A stretch of 64,000 nucleotides of DNA from Orychophragmus violaceus (GCA_030180135.1 CM058239.1:78561823-78625822), one strand, 5' to 3'; positions 39,801 to 50,254 are shown, counted from the first letter of the stretch. Notes: generated by a model not told the origin, from the sequence alone. Numbers and translations: made by a program.

Positions 39801-42494
39801 CATAAATTCATAATATTTTCTAAGAAAGGGAATCCGCACAACTTAGATAAACAAAGAACAAAGCATAAAAGCTTTAGAAGAGAGAACTCTTTTATTTTCC
39901 AAAAATTCTATATGTATTTTACAATGGATGGCAGTATGAGCTTATATATGCTTTTACAACTTGACCGACAAGGTCTCAAATAATATATAAAAGGGAAGAG
40001 AATAATAGCAATTAAAAAAAACGTGGTGAGAAAGCATAATGATTAAATTATACAATCTACGACATTAAGTAAGGAAATCCTCTTTGAATATTGACGTATT
40101 GCTTGCTTAATTATCTTGACTTGAGGACGTCTTTATGTCGCGCGGAAGACTGGTGATGCTAGAGAATCTCCATACAAGTTGGTGAGAAATCAAACAAGGA
40201 AATATCCTTGTTTGTATGAAAATAAAACATTGCACTTGTGAACTTTATTTTTGCATGAGTTAGGTTGATTTGGATGATCTCATTATAAAATGATATAAGA
40301 TCCGAGGTGGATAGTTGTTTGGGTCGCCCGGCTGGTCGGAGATGCTCTCTGGTTGATCCGTTGTCGATGGTCGAATGGAAAAAGCTTGCCGGCCGAAGGC
40401 GCTCTCAAGGCTTCTCAATGGATGGTTAGATGGAGTTGATGGTGAATTGAAGATCGCCAATCAAAGGTGTGAAAGCCTTTGTGATAAGATCAAGAATCTA
40501 AGCCTTAGTGAATCCACACATAAGACATAAATTCATAATATTTTCTAAGAAGGGGAATCCGCACAACTTAGATAAACAAAGAACAAAGCATAAAAGCTTT
40601 AGAAGAGAGAACTCTTTTATTTTCCAAAAATTCTATATGTATTTTACAATGGATGGCAGTATGAGCTTATATATGCTTTTACAACTTGACCGACAAGGTC
40701 TCAAATAATATATAAAAGGGAAGAGAATAATAGCAATTAAAAAAAACGTGGTGAGAAAGCATAATGATTAAATTATACAATCTACGACATTAAGTAAGGA
40801 AATCCTCTTTGAATATTGACGTATTGCTTGCTTAATTATCTTGACTTGAGGATGTCTTTATGTCGCGCGGAAGACTGGTGATGCTAGAGAATCTCCATAC
40901 AAGTTGGTGAGAAATCAAACAAGGAAATATCCTTGTTTGTATGAAAATAAAACATTGCACTTGTGAACTTTATTTTTGCATGAGTTAGGTTGATTTGGAT
41001 GATCTCATTATAAAATGATATAAGATCCGAGGTGGATAGTTGTTTGGGTCGCCCGGCTGGTCGGAGATGCTCTCTGGTTGATCCGTTGTCGATGGTCGAA
41101 TGGAAAAATCTTGCTGGCCGAAGGCGCTCTCAAGGCTTCTCAATGGATGGTTAGATGGAGTTGATGGTGAATTGAAGATGGCCAATCAAAGGTGTGAAAG
41201 CCTTTGTGATAAGATCAAGAATCTAAGCCTTAGTGAATCCACACATAAGACATAAATTCATAATATTTTCTAAGAAAGGGAATCCGCACAACTTAGATAA
41301 ACAAAGAACAAAGCATAAAAGCTTTAGAAGAGAGAACTCTTTTATTTTCCAAAAATTCTATATGTAATTTACAATGGATGGCAATATGAGCTTATATATA
41401 CTTTTACAACTTGACCGACAAGGTCTCAAATATTATATAAAAGGGAAGAGAATAATAGCAATTAAAACAAACGTGGTGAGAAAGCATAATGATTAAAGTA
41501 TACAATCTATGACATTAAGTGAGGAAATCCTCTTTGAATATTGACGTATTGCTTGCTTAATTATCTTGACTTGAGGACGTCTTTATGTCGCGCGGAAGAC
41601 TGGTGATGCTAGAGAATCTCCATACAAGTTGGCGAGAAATCAAACAAGGAAATATCCTTGTTTGTATGAAAATAAAACATTGCACTTGTGAACTTTATTT
41701 TTGCATGAGTTAGGTTGCTTTGGATGATCTCATCATAAAATGATATAAGATCCGAGGTGGATAGTTGTTTGGGTCGCCCAGCTGGTCGGAGACGCTCTCT
41801 GGTTGATCCGTTGTCGATGGTCGAATGGAAAAAGCTTGCTGGCCGAAGGCGCTCTCAAGACTTCTCAATGGATGGTTATATGGAGTTGATGGTGAATTGA
41901 AGATCGCCACTCAAAGGTGTGAAAGCCTTTGTGATAAGATGAAGAATCTAAGCCTTAGTGAATCCACACATAAGACATAAATTCATAATATTTTCTAAGA
42001 AGGGGAATCCGCACAACTTAGAGAAACAAAGAACAAAGCATAAAAGCTTTAAAAGAGAGAACTCTTTTATTTTCCAAAAATTCTATATGTATTTTACAAT
42101 GGATGGCAGTGTGAGCTTATGTATGCTTTTACAACTTGACCGACAAGGTCTCAAATAATATATAAAAGGGAAGAGAATAATAGAAATTAAAACAAACGTG
42201 GTGAGAAAGCATAATGATTAAATTATACAATCTACGACATTAAGTGAGGAAATCCTCTTTGAATATTGGGGTATTGCTTGCTTAATTATCTTGACTTGAG
42301 GACGTCTTTATGTCGCGCGGAAGACTGGTGATGCTAGAGAATCTCCATACAAGTTGGCGAGAAATCAAACAAGGAAATATCCTTGTTTGTATGAAAATAA
42401 AACATTGCACTTGTGAACTTTATTTTTGCATGAGTTAGGTTGATTTGGATGATCTCATCATAAAATGATATAAGATCCGAGGTGGATAGTTGTT
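30894..42494. repeat. Satellite monomers without a clear higher-order unit
   Basis: Sixteen monomers (30894, 31619, 32344, 33069, 33794, 34519, 35244, 35969, 36694, 37420, 38145, 38870, 39595, 40320, 41045, 41770), all 725 bp except 36694 (726 bp, an extra T in AAAGTTATAC near 37147). Variants are shuffled rather than arranged in a fixed order. Local sharing is visible: the units at 39595 and 41045 share AAGATGGCCAATC, and those at 38870 and 41045 share TATGTAATTTAC. No gene, RNA gene or other element is seen. Confidence 0.85.
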
Positions 42495-45394
42495 TGGGTC
42501 ACCCAGCTGGTCGGAGATGCTCTCTGGTTGATCCGTTGTCGATGGTCGAATGGAAAAATCTTGCTGGCCGAAGGCGCTCTCAAGGCTTCTCAATGGATGG
42601 TTAGATGGAGTTGATGGTGAATTGAAGATCGCCACTCAAAGGTGTGAAAGCTTTTGTGATAAGATCAAGAATCTAAGACTTAGTGAATCCACACATAAGA
42701 CATAAATTTATAATATTTTCTAAGAAGGGGAATCCGCACAACTTAGAGAAACAAAGAAAAAAGCATAAAAGCTTTAGAAGAGAGAACTCTTTTATTTTCC
42801 AAAAATTCTATATGTATTTTACAATGGATGGCAGTGTGAGCTTATGTATGCTTTTACAACTTGACCGACAAGGTCTCAAATAATATATAAAAGGGAAGAG
42901 AATAATAGAAATTAAAACAAACGTGGTGAGAAAGCATAATGATTAAATTATACAATCTACGACATTAAGTGAGGAAATCCTCTTTGAATATTGGGGTATT
43001 GCTTGCTTAATTATCTTGACTTGAGGACGTCTTTATGTCGCGCGGAAGACTGGTGATGCTAGAGAATCTCCATACAAGTTGGCGAGAAATCAAACAAGGA
43101 AATATCCTTGTTTGTATGAAAATAAAACATTGCACTTGTGAACTTTATTTTTGCATGAGTTAGGTTGCTTTGGATGATCTCATCATAAAATGATATAAGA
43201 TCCGAGGTGGATAGTTGTTTGGGTCGCCCAGCTGGTCGGAGACGCTCTCTGGTTGATCCGTTGTCGATGGTCGAATGGAAAAAGCTTGCTGGCCGAAGGC
43301 GCTCTCAAGACTTCTCAATGGATGGTTATATGGAGTTGATGGTGAATTGAAGATCGCCACTCAAAGGTGTGAAAGCCTTTGTGATAAGATCAAGAATCTA
43401 AGCCTTAGTGAATCCACACATAAGACATAAATTCATAATATTTTCTAAGAAGGGGAATCCGCACAACTTAGAGAAACAAAGAACAAAGCATAAAAGCTTT
43501 AAAATAGAGAACTCTTTTATTTTCCAAAAATTCTATATGTATTTTACAATGGATGACAGTGTGAGCTTATATATGCTTTTACAACTTGACCGACAAGGTC
43601 TCAAATAATATATAAAAGGGAAGAGAATAATAGCAATTAAAACAAACGTGGTGCGAAAGCATAATGATTAAATTATACAATCTACGACATTAAGTGAGGA
43701 AATCCTCTTTGAATATTGACGTATTGCTTGCTTAATTATCTTGACTTGAGGACGTATTTATGTCGCGCGGAAGACTGGTGATGCTAGAGAATCTCCATAC
43801 AAGTTGGCGAGAAATCAAACAAGGAAATATCCTTGTTTGTATGAAAATAAAACATTGCACTTGTGAACTTTATTTTTGCATGAGTTAGGTTGATTTGGAT
43901 GATCTCATCATAAAATGATATAAGATCCGAGGTGGATAGTTGTTTGGGTCACCCAGCTGGTCGGAGATGCTCTCTGGTTGATCCGTTGTCGATGGTCGAA
44001 TGGAAAAATCTTGCTGGCCGAAGGCGCTCTCAAGGCTTCTCAATGGATGGTTAGATGGAGTTGATGGTGAATTGAAGATCGCCACTCAAAGGTGTGAAAG
44101 CCTTTGTGATAAGATCAAGAATCTAAGCCTTAGTGAATCCACACATAAGACATAAATTTATAATATTTTCTAAGAAGGGGAATCCGCACAACTTAGAGAA
44201 ACAAAGAAAAAAGCATAAAAGCTTTAGAAGAGAGAACTCTTTTATTTTCCAAAAATTCTATATGTATTTTACAATGGATGGCAGTGTGAGCTTATGTATG
44301 CTTTTACAACTTGACCGACAAGGTCTCAAATAATATATAAAAGGGAAGAGAATAATAGAAATTAAAACAAACGTGGTGAGAAAGCATAATGATTAAATTA
44401 TACAATCTACGACATTAAGTGAGGAAATCCTCTTTGAATATTGGGGTATTGCTTGCTTAATTATCTTGACTTGAGGACGTCTTTATGTCGCGCGGAAGAC
44501 TGGTGATGCTAGAGAATCTCCATACAAGTTGGCGAGAAATCAAACAAGGAAATATCCTTGTTTGTATGAAAATAAAACATTGCACTTGTGAACTTTATTT
44601 TTGCATGAGTTAGGTTGCTTTGGATGATCTCATCATAAAATGATATAAGATCCGAGGTGGATAGTTGTTTGGGTCGCCCAGCTGGTCGGAGACGCTCTCT
44701 GGTTGATCCGTTGTCGATGGTCGAATGGAAAAAGCTTGCTGGCCGAAGGCGCTCTCAAGACTTCTCAATGGATGGTTATATGGAGTTGATGGTGAATTGA
44801 AGATCGCCACTCAAAGGTGTGAAAGCCTTTGTGATAAGATCAAGAATCTAAGCCTTAGTGAATCCACAAATAAGACATAAATTCATAATATTTTCTAAGA
44901 AGGGGAATCCGCACAACTTAGAGAAACAAAGAACAAAGCATAAAAGCTTTAAAAGAGAGAACTCTTTTATTTTCCAAAAATTCTATACGTATTTTACAAT
45001 GGATGGCAGTGTGAGCTTATATATGCTTTTACAACTTGACCGACAAGGTCTCAAATAATATATAAAAGGGAAGATAATAATAGCAATTAAAACAAACGTG
45101 GTGCGAAAGCATAATGATTAAATTATACAATCTACGACATTAAGTGAGGAAATCCTCTTTGAATGTTGACGTATTGCTTGCTTAATTATCTTGACTTGAG
45201 GACGTATTTATGTCGCGCGGAAGACTGGTGATGCTAGAGAATCTCTATACAAGTTGGCGAGAAATCAAACAAGGAAATATCCTTGTTTGTATGAAAATAA
45301 AACATTGCACTTGTGAACTTTATTTTTGCATGAGTTAGGTTGATTTGGATGATCTCATCATAAAATGATATAAGATCCGAGGTGGATAGTTGTT
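42495..45394. repeat. Two copies of a 1450-bp dimeric higher-order repeat
   Basis: Monomers 42495/43220 and 43945/44670 form two tandem dimers. The first unit of each has TCACCCAGC, GGAGATGC, AAAAATCTTGC and GAATATTGGGGTATT. The second has TCGCCCAGC, GGAGACGC, TTATATGG, GTGCGAAAG and GACGTATTT. The pattern continues into the first part of the transposon-split unit (resuming at 52862), which has TCACCCAGC, GGAGATGC and AAAAATC like the dimer's first unit. Confidence 0.75.
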
Positions 45395-45396
45395 TG
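45392..45396. repeat. Target-site duplication, left copy (GTTTG)
   Basis: GTTTG directly precedes the 5' LTR and is repeated directly after the 3' LTR. The uninterrupted satellite reads GTTGTTTGGGTC here. Five base pairs is the usual duplication made by copia integrases. Confidence 0.95.
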
Positions 45397-45640
45397 TGTT
45401 GGGAATGTCCTGAAATCTACCGTACTATCTCTAGAAAGTATGATAAGTGTCGAGATCAGACATAAGTCATGAATACTGGGTGATCATGATGGCTTGCTAG
45501 AGTCCGCTCTTGATCTATAAGTTTAGGACTTATTACCAGTATTGTATGATCCCTAAGGGTCACACACCATAGCTAACGGGAAATTTAAATGGAATTAATA
45601 CGGTAAGATGCAATGGCATTTACTGTATTAGATCAGAGAA

Positions 45641-45760
45641 TTGGGCCATACAAAATACAGGCTTTGTCTGTATTTGTGTCTTGGGCCCAAAAGATTAATG
45701 AGCCATTAGTCTAATGACTTGGGCCCATTAATGAGAGATAAAAGAATGAGAAAACCCTAA
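45641..45760 (+). promoter_or_regulatory. LTR promoter motifs: three site II-like elements and a telo-box
   Basis: TTGGGCC at 45641-45647, TTGGGCCCAA at 45681-45690, TTGGGCCCA at 45719-45727 and AAACCCTAA at 45752-45760. In plants the TGGGCY (site II, TCP-factor) and AAACCCTAA (telo-box) motifs occur together in promoters of ribosomal-protein and proliferation genes. A weak TATA-like GATAAAAG lies at 45737-45744. The same set is present in the 3' LTR at +6786. Motif presence is seen; use as a promoter is inferred. Confidence 0.5.
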
Positions 45761-45802
45761 GGAAGAATGAAGCTTTTGCGATTTTCTCCTTGTGGCCGCG
45801 AG

Positions 45803-45829
45803 CCTCTCTCTCTCTAATCTCTCTCTCTG
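45803..45829 (+). repeat. CT-rich microsatellite in the LTR
   Basis: Two CT runs separated by TAAT. Pyrimidine-rich tracts near the transcription start are common in plant promoters and 5' UTRs, and its place just after the telo-box fits that. An identical copy is in the 3' LTR. Confidence 0.6.
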
Positions 45830-45960
45830 ATTCATCCATCTCTTTGGTCTAGCAGCCGTCCCTTGCTTGTAAGAGTGTGGATACTCGAGGAGGAATAGGT
45901 GTTACCATCTGTTCTAGCTGATCTCATCATTACCATCCATCATCCGCTGCAATCCAAAAG

Positions 45961-47899
45961 GTAATGATCAGGTTTGGTTTATGATTCGTTTTGCAAGAAC
46001 CTAGATCTGTTTAAGATTATGTGTTAGGTTGTAATTTGGGAATTAAACCTTGAAAAACACCTTAATCCTTCAGTGGTATCAGAGCCTAGGCATTAGGTTT
46101 CTTGTGAAATTGGATCATATGTTTTTAATGGTTTTTGAATCAATTATGGACTGAAAAATTGATTAAAACTAATTGAATCCTAATTGGATTATTTTGTCTC
46201 GGCATGTTTGATCAAACCCTAAGCATGCGATCGGTTTTATTGAATGAGTCAATGCTGTGATCGAGCGTGTGCCGTGTGACCATGTATAATGGCTGATATA
46301 ATCAATAGATGCGATCGCTTTTATTAATTAAATCGATCTTGATTGTTTGTTCCAGACGCATGATAAATTTAATGGGACATGTAATGATCATATGTTATTG
46401 GCTCACGATGTGTGTGTGCGTGTGCCGATCATGAGCCATTAATAAGCCCTAATTGATTATCGCTATGGTCTCGTATGTGTTGCGATCGATAATTTGATTA
46501 TCAATAGATCCACATTGTGTGTGCGTGAGCCGTATGAGCTGATGATCGATCGATGCCTAAGCCGAGATCGATCGATATGGTCGTGAGGCACAGGATCGTG
46601 CGTGATGTGTGAGCCGTGGTACCGAGGATGATCACATGCGATGATCGATCGTAAACGATCGTGAGCAAGCGCATGTTGCGCAAAGTTGGATCATGGGCCT
46701 CGGATGGATCATGGGCCACAAATTGCGTTAATAGGCCGAGTTGGATCATGGATCCGATCGTTTGGCCCATTAAAATTTTACGTCCCGCGAATAGTCAATC
46801 GGTTAAACCGAGCTTCGCGGTTCGTTGCCCAAAACCACACCGATAACCGGTCCATTTAATTGGCGGTTAATTGTGTGTTTAAAGCCTTAAACCGCAAGTT
46901 AAATCAAATTGGCTAAAACACTAGGTGTTTCTTCCCGGTTTTGGATTTAACTGAACCGATCCAATTTAATTGGTGGTTCAAGCGGTTAACCCGAATCGCG
47001 GTTTGCTGGAAATTATTTAATACATGGTATTATTTAATTTCTAGTTAAACCGGATTTAAATTCAAAAATTGAATTTTAACCTAAACCGAAGGCTGGTCTA
47101 AGTTTGATTTGGTTGGACCAAATAATTTAGAGCTGGTCTGGTTTAGTAAATAACCGATGGTTTTGATAGTTAATTTGGTCTTGGACCAGAATTAATAAAC
47201 CGGATCGGTTATGTCAAATTATTGGGCCAACTGGAATTCTATGGTCTTGGGCCAAGAATTGGGCCTATAATTTGTGACCCAACCCAAAATATTTATAAAA
47301 TATTAAAATTAGAAATTTCTATTTTTAGTAAGTTACTAAATTTAGAAAGTTTCTAAAATAAGAAAGTTTCCCAAAATAGTAATCTTCTATTTTTGGAAAT
47401 AAAACATAAAATCCTCAAAAACAATATCAAGCTTGGATGTCTTTCCAATCTTGTCAGCTACTTAACGCTTATTCGATTACAGATATGGCTTACAGTGTGA
47501 GGTGTCTGTTTTCGCGTAAGTAAAGTAGTATATAGTCACTATTTTCATTGGGAGTCCCAGACTTTAGTGATTATTTGGCTGTAAGAGATTGGTTTCCTTG
47601 ACTGGGCCATCGGGAGTCCCGGGCCTTGAGACATCTGGTAAATTTGGGCCTCGGGTCAAAATTCACAACCGAGAGTTATTGGTTATAACTAGCTGTGTGT
47701 ATGCTTACCAAGTAAAGCTAATTCCGGGTGACGGCCAGTGGCCCACTTTGGATTTAGCTGAACATGGGTCTCGGAATCATTGCATTCTTATGAGGTTAAA
47801 CAAAGAAATTTTGAATGCAATGCGAGTTTTCTTATAAGTTGTTAAGATTGCTCTTTTATGAACTAAATAACTAAAACTCTATTTATCTCTAAATTTCAG
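45961..47899 (+). other. Candidate leader intron (GT…AG) upstream of gag
   Basis: A possible donor CAAAAG|GTAATG lies in the LTR. A possible acceptor, a pyrimidine-rich stretch ending TTTCAG, stops two bases before the gag ATG, with a branch-like CTAAAA about 25 bases upstream. The putative first exon is free of ATG while the putative intron contains many. Splicing would remove the primer site and put gag first on its own mRNA. An alternative donor is GTAAGAG at 45869. This is a prediction from motifs only. Confidence 0.4.
46074..46085 (+). other. Primer binding site for initiator Met tRNA
   Basis: TGGTATCAGAGC is complementary to the 3' end of plant initiator tRNA-Met (…GCTCTGATACCA), the usual minus-strand primer of plant copia elements. 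It begins after a single G following the LTR's terminal CA. Confidence 0.95.
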
Positions 47900-47901
47900 C
47901 T
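46086..47901 (+). other. Long non-coding leader between primer site and gag
   Basis: About 1.8 kb with no supported coding region and many upstream ATGs. It has two compositional zones. At 46220-46670 it is rich in GATCGATCG-type words with loosely repeated blocks (TGCGATCG…TTTTATT near 46226 and 46312; GTGTGTGCGTG…GCCG near 46410 and 46516). At 46790-47010 it is rich in AACCGG/GCGGTTAA words, with similar blocks near 46852 and 46955 (CATTTAATTGGCGGTTAA and CAATTTAATTGGTGGTTC). The rest is AT-rich. The end of the leader resembles a 3' splice site. Confidence 0.75.
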
Positions 47902-48792
47902 ATGACGAGCACAAACAATCAAAACACTTTCTCGATCCGGTCTGTCCTTGAGATGGACAAACTGAACGGATCAAATTTCTTGACTTGGTCGCGGAACCTG
48001 AGGCTAGTCCCCAGGCAGGAGAGAAAGGACTATGTCCTTGAGAGAGCTCTCCCCGTGAGGATCGGGTCCAATGCCTCTCATGCAGTATATAATGCTTGGA
48101 ATAAGCATTATAATGATGCGGTAGATGTGCGTGGTCTGATGTTGGCTACCATGGACTCAGATTTGCTGAAGCAATATGAGAACATGGAGTCGCCAATAGA
48201 GATGATCAGCAGCCTGAAATTGAAATTTCAGGAGCAGGTAAGAGTGGAGAGATACCAGTTGGTTAAATCTCTCACTAGCTGCAAGCTACCAAATGATCAT
48301 CCAGTAAGTCCTCATGTCAGTAAAATGATGGGTTACATTGATAACCTGAGGAAACTGGATTATCCAGTTAGCCAGGAATTGGCAACTGAGATCATTCTGC
48401 AGTCACTGCCGTCAAGCTATGATAAGTTCGTAAGGAACTATATCAAGAAAGGCTTAACGAAGACGTTGACTGAACTGCATGATATGCTCAAGACAGTTGA
48501 GCCAAACGTGAAGAGTACCCTGTACAATCTCATGAATGAGAAGGGTAGGTTTACTAAACCTAATGCTGACAAGGGTGAAGACAAAGTTGTCCAGATTTTG
48601 AATCATGGCAAGCGTGTGTCTTCTGAGCCCGAGTCAGATACCTCTTACGTTGGTAAGTGCTGCTACTGTAAAGAGACTGGGCATTGGAAAAGAGATTGCA
48701 TTAAATTCATGGAAGATTATGAGGAGTTAAAGTTGATGTATGAGACTACTTCCTCAGGTATTCATGTTATTACTTCAAGTTATACCTTGTAG
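47902..48792 (+). CDS. gag: Copia Gag (capsid/nucleocapsid) polyprotein, intact
   Basis: 296 residues starting at the ATG after TTTCAGCT. Gag forms the cytoplasmic virus-like particle that packages element RNA. Residues about 10-35 carry the start typical of plant copia Gag (FSIRSVLEMDKLNGSNF, then W). Residues about 60-205 form the helical UBN2/gag-like region, including a QSLP motif. A basic, charged linker leads to one zinc knuckle, C253-x2-C256-x4-H261-x4-C266 (CCYCKETGHWKRDC), the nucleic-acid-binding nucleocapsid motif. The frame is open throughout, unlike all of pol. It ends at TAG 48790-48792, and the protease active-site motif VLDTGCG follows in the same frame, where related elements usually have Trp. 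The stop therefore looks like a TGG-to-TAG change that separates gag from pol. Confidence 0.93.
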   Translation: MTSTNNQNTFSIRSVLEMDKLNGSNFLTWSRNLRLVPRQERKDYVLERALPVRIGSNASHAVYNAWNKHYNDAVDVRGLMLATMDSDLLKQYENMESPIEMISSLKLKFQEQVRVERYQLVKSLTSCKLPNDHPVSPHVSKMMGYIDNLRKLDYPVSQELATEIILQSLPSSYDKFVRNYIKKGLTKTLTELHDMLKTVEPNVKSTLYNLMNEKGRFTKPNADKGEDKVVQILNHGKRVSSEPESDTSYVGKCCYCKETGHWKRDCIKFMEDYEELKLMYETTSSGIHVITSSYTL

Positions 48793-48891
48793 GTATTGGA
48801 TACTGGTTGTGGCACTGATATTTGTTATAATATGCAGAGCCTGAGCAACAGTAGAACGTTGAAGGAAGGGCAAGTGGAACTGCGTGTCTGA
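48793..48891 (+). pseudogene. Protease active-site fragment
   Basis: In frame with gag directly after its stop: 32 codons beginning VLDTGCGTDIC, then TGA at 48889. The D-T-G triad of the retroviral-type aspartic protease is present, but the frame ends long before a full protease and the following sequence is frameshifted. It could be reached only by stop readthrough and would still be a stub. Confidence 0.88.
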
Positions 48892-49087
48892 AAGGAGCTT
48901 GGGATGCTGCCTCAGCCGTAGGGTTTTCACTTGTAGATGCCTTTGAGGCTTGGTTTCATTAAGTAATTGCTACAATTTACCTGCTTTAAGCAGAGTTGTC
49001 TTTCATTTTCTTGTAAGAATTTGAATGTTTTTCATTTTGATAAAAGACTAGTTTTGTTCTTTTGATCTTAATGAAATATTAATTGTA

Positions 49088-49216
49088 GCACCCTATTCAA
49101 GGAATGGGTTTTATGTCTTAAACCAAAGAGTGCCTAAATGTAACATAAATACCGAATTGGTTTAAATCTGATGAATTAAACCTGATTTTTCTTGGCATAA
49201 ATGTTTTGGTCACATA
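49088..49216 (+). pseudogene. GAG-pre-integrase relic
   Basis: One frame reads NGFYVLN…INT, then three stops, then WHKCFGHI. This resembles the WH…LGHI zinc-binding segment that precedes integrase in plant copia. In-frame TAA/TGA codons near 49160-49175 break it. Confidence 0.65.
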
Positions 49217-49319
49217 GAGTAAGTCAGATTCAGAAACCCCATAGTTATGGACTTTTGGGCTCATTTGAATGGATATCTTATGAGACTTGAATTCTGCTTA
49301 CTAGACCAAAAGACAAAGG

Positions 49320-49660
49320 GCCCATCTTAGCCGAGCTAGAGAAAGGCCCAAAGGCTTATTGGAGATTGAACATACTCATGTATGTGGTCCGATGAGCAGT
49401 AATGCCAGAGAAAATTTCCTGTACCTCATTGTCTCTACTGATTACTTCAGTGAGTGTGACTGTGTTCATTTGATGAGACACAAGTCGGAATTCTTTGACA
49501 TGGTCGAAAGAGTTCCAGAATGAAGTATAGAATCTGAATGACAGAAGTATTAAGACTCTGGATTAGATCACGAGTGAGAATACTTAAGTCATTGATTGTG
49601 TGATCATCTGAATGAGTGTGAAGTCGTTTCACAGCTCACTTCTCCTGAAAACCTAGAGGT
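49320..49660 (+). pseudogene. Integrase core relic with altered first catalytic residue
   Basis: A continuous frame up to TGA 49521-49523 includes HTHVCGPMSSNARENF, then TDYFSECDCVHLMRHKSE, matching the start of the copia integrase core. The expected HTD, whose Asp is the first member of the D-D-E triad, reads HTH (CAT at 49377-49379). Further on, recognisable pieces (EYLSH, DHLNECEVVSQLT) are broken by at least five more stops. The D-x-G and E-R regions and the C-terminal part are missing or unrecognisable. Confidence 0.85.
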
Positions 49661-49969
49661 GTTTCTGTGAGAATGAATCAGATCTTATTAGAAATGATTA
49701 AAGATGAGTCACACGAATCTTCCATGATATTCTCTAAGAATAACGCTCTAGAAATATCTAAGTTTACGCTGAAATAGTTCCACCAATATCAGTTGAAAGA
49801 CACCACGTAAATGTGGATTGGAATCGATCCAAATTCTTCTTTACTGAGTATTTGTAGTTGTGCTACTTCGCTGGTTGTCCTAGGGAAACCAAGGCTTGTT
49901 ACTTTTACGTCCATTCTGTTTTCTAAGAAGGGAAGTTACTTTCCAAGAAGAACAGTGGGAGTAAAAGTA

Positions 49970-50250
49970 TAACTCGAAGAAATTCGAGAAATACAGGAGG
50001 CTGCTCAACCTGTTGAGGGAGAGCAACGGATGGATTTACAGATTTCTGTAGAATCTACACCTGTAGAGCCTGAAGTTCGCAGATATGAATGAATCAGTCA
50101 CTAATTCGAGAGTGATTTCTCGTCATTAGTTGAACCTGATGATCATTGAAAGTTCGCATGATCTGATGATCATTGAAAGCGACGAATCTGCGAAATTCAA
50201 AGAAGCGAAAGTGAGTCCGGACTCCGAAAAGTTATACTGTACGTAAGTTA
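49970..50250 (+). pseudogene. Integrase–RT linker relic
   Basis: Acidic, Pro/Glu/Val-rich residues (EEIREIQEAAQPVEGEQ and VESTPVEPEVRR) followed by ESDESAKFKEAKVSPDSEK. This matches the variable linker and the KEA…DSEKW lead-in to copia reverse transcriptase. Stops and frame changes interrupt it. Confidence 0.65.
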
Positions 50251-50254
50251 GCTT

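Larger units (their letters stand above)
1..45396. repeat. ~725-bp satellite tandem array, left arm (63 full monomers)
   Basis: Head-to-tail copies of one ~725-bp unit. In the phase beginning TGGGTC at base 1, units start at 1, 726, 1414, 2139, 2863, 3586, 4311, 5035, 5760, 6485, 7173, 7898, 8622, 9347, 10035 and so on to 44670; the next unit starts at 45395 and is split by the transposon. Most units are exactly 725 bp. Exceptions are 688 bp (726, 6485, 9347, 17283, 20145, 23007, 25869), 714 bp (28731), 722-724 bp (for example 2139, 2863, 4311, 11486) and 726 bp (10035, 36694). Copies differ mainly by scattered substitutions, so they are highly homogenised. Two 66-codon open frames, one per strand, recur in the units but start at GTG and are broken in several copies, so I do not call them genes. 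A centromeric, pericentromeric or other heterochromatic location is plausible but cannot be told from sequence alone. I do not recognise the satellite family. Confidence 0.98.
45397..46072 (+). repeat. 5' LTR
   Basis: 676 bp from TGTTGGGAATG to CCTTCA, same length as the 3' LTR and identical by eye. The promoter region holds three TTGGGCC-type motifs, a telo-box and a CT-rich tract. From about 45770 to 45960 there is no ATG on the plus strand. The primer site starts one base after the LTR end. Confidence 0.97.

Noticed and set aside
1..45396. CRISPR array or ribosomal spacer interpretation of the repeats
   Set aside because: Units are ~725 bp without unique spacers, there is no cas or rRNA sequence, and the embedded plant copia element places the DNA in a plant nuclear genome.
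46501..46846. Overlapping open frames on both strands in the retrotransposon leader
   Set aside because: Low-complexity GATCG-rich sequence; no domain resemblance; position in a copia leader makes coding unlikely.
47589..47837. 82-codon open frame just upstream of gag
   Set aside because: It begins at TTG, matches nothing recognisable, and lies inside the candidate leader intron.
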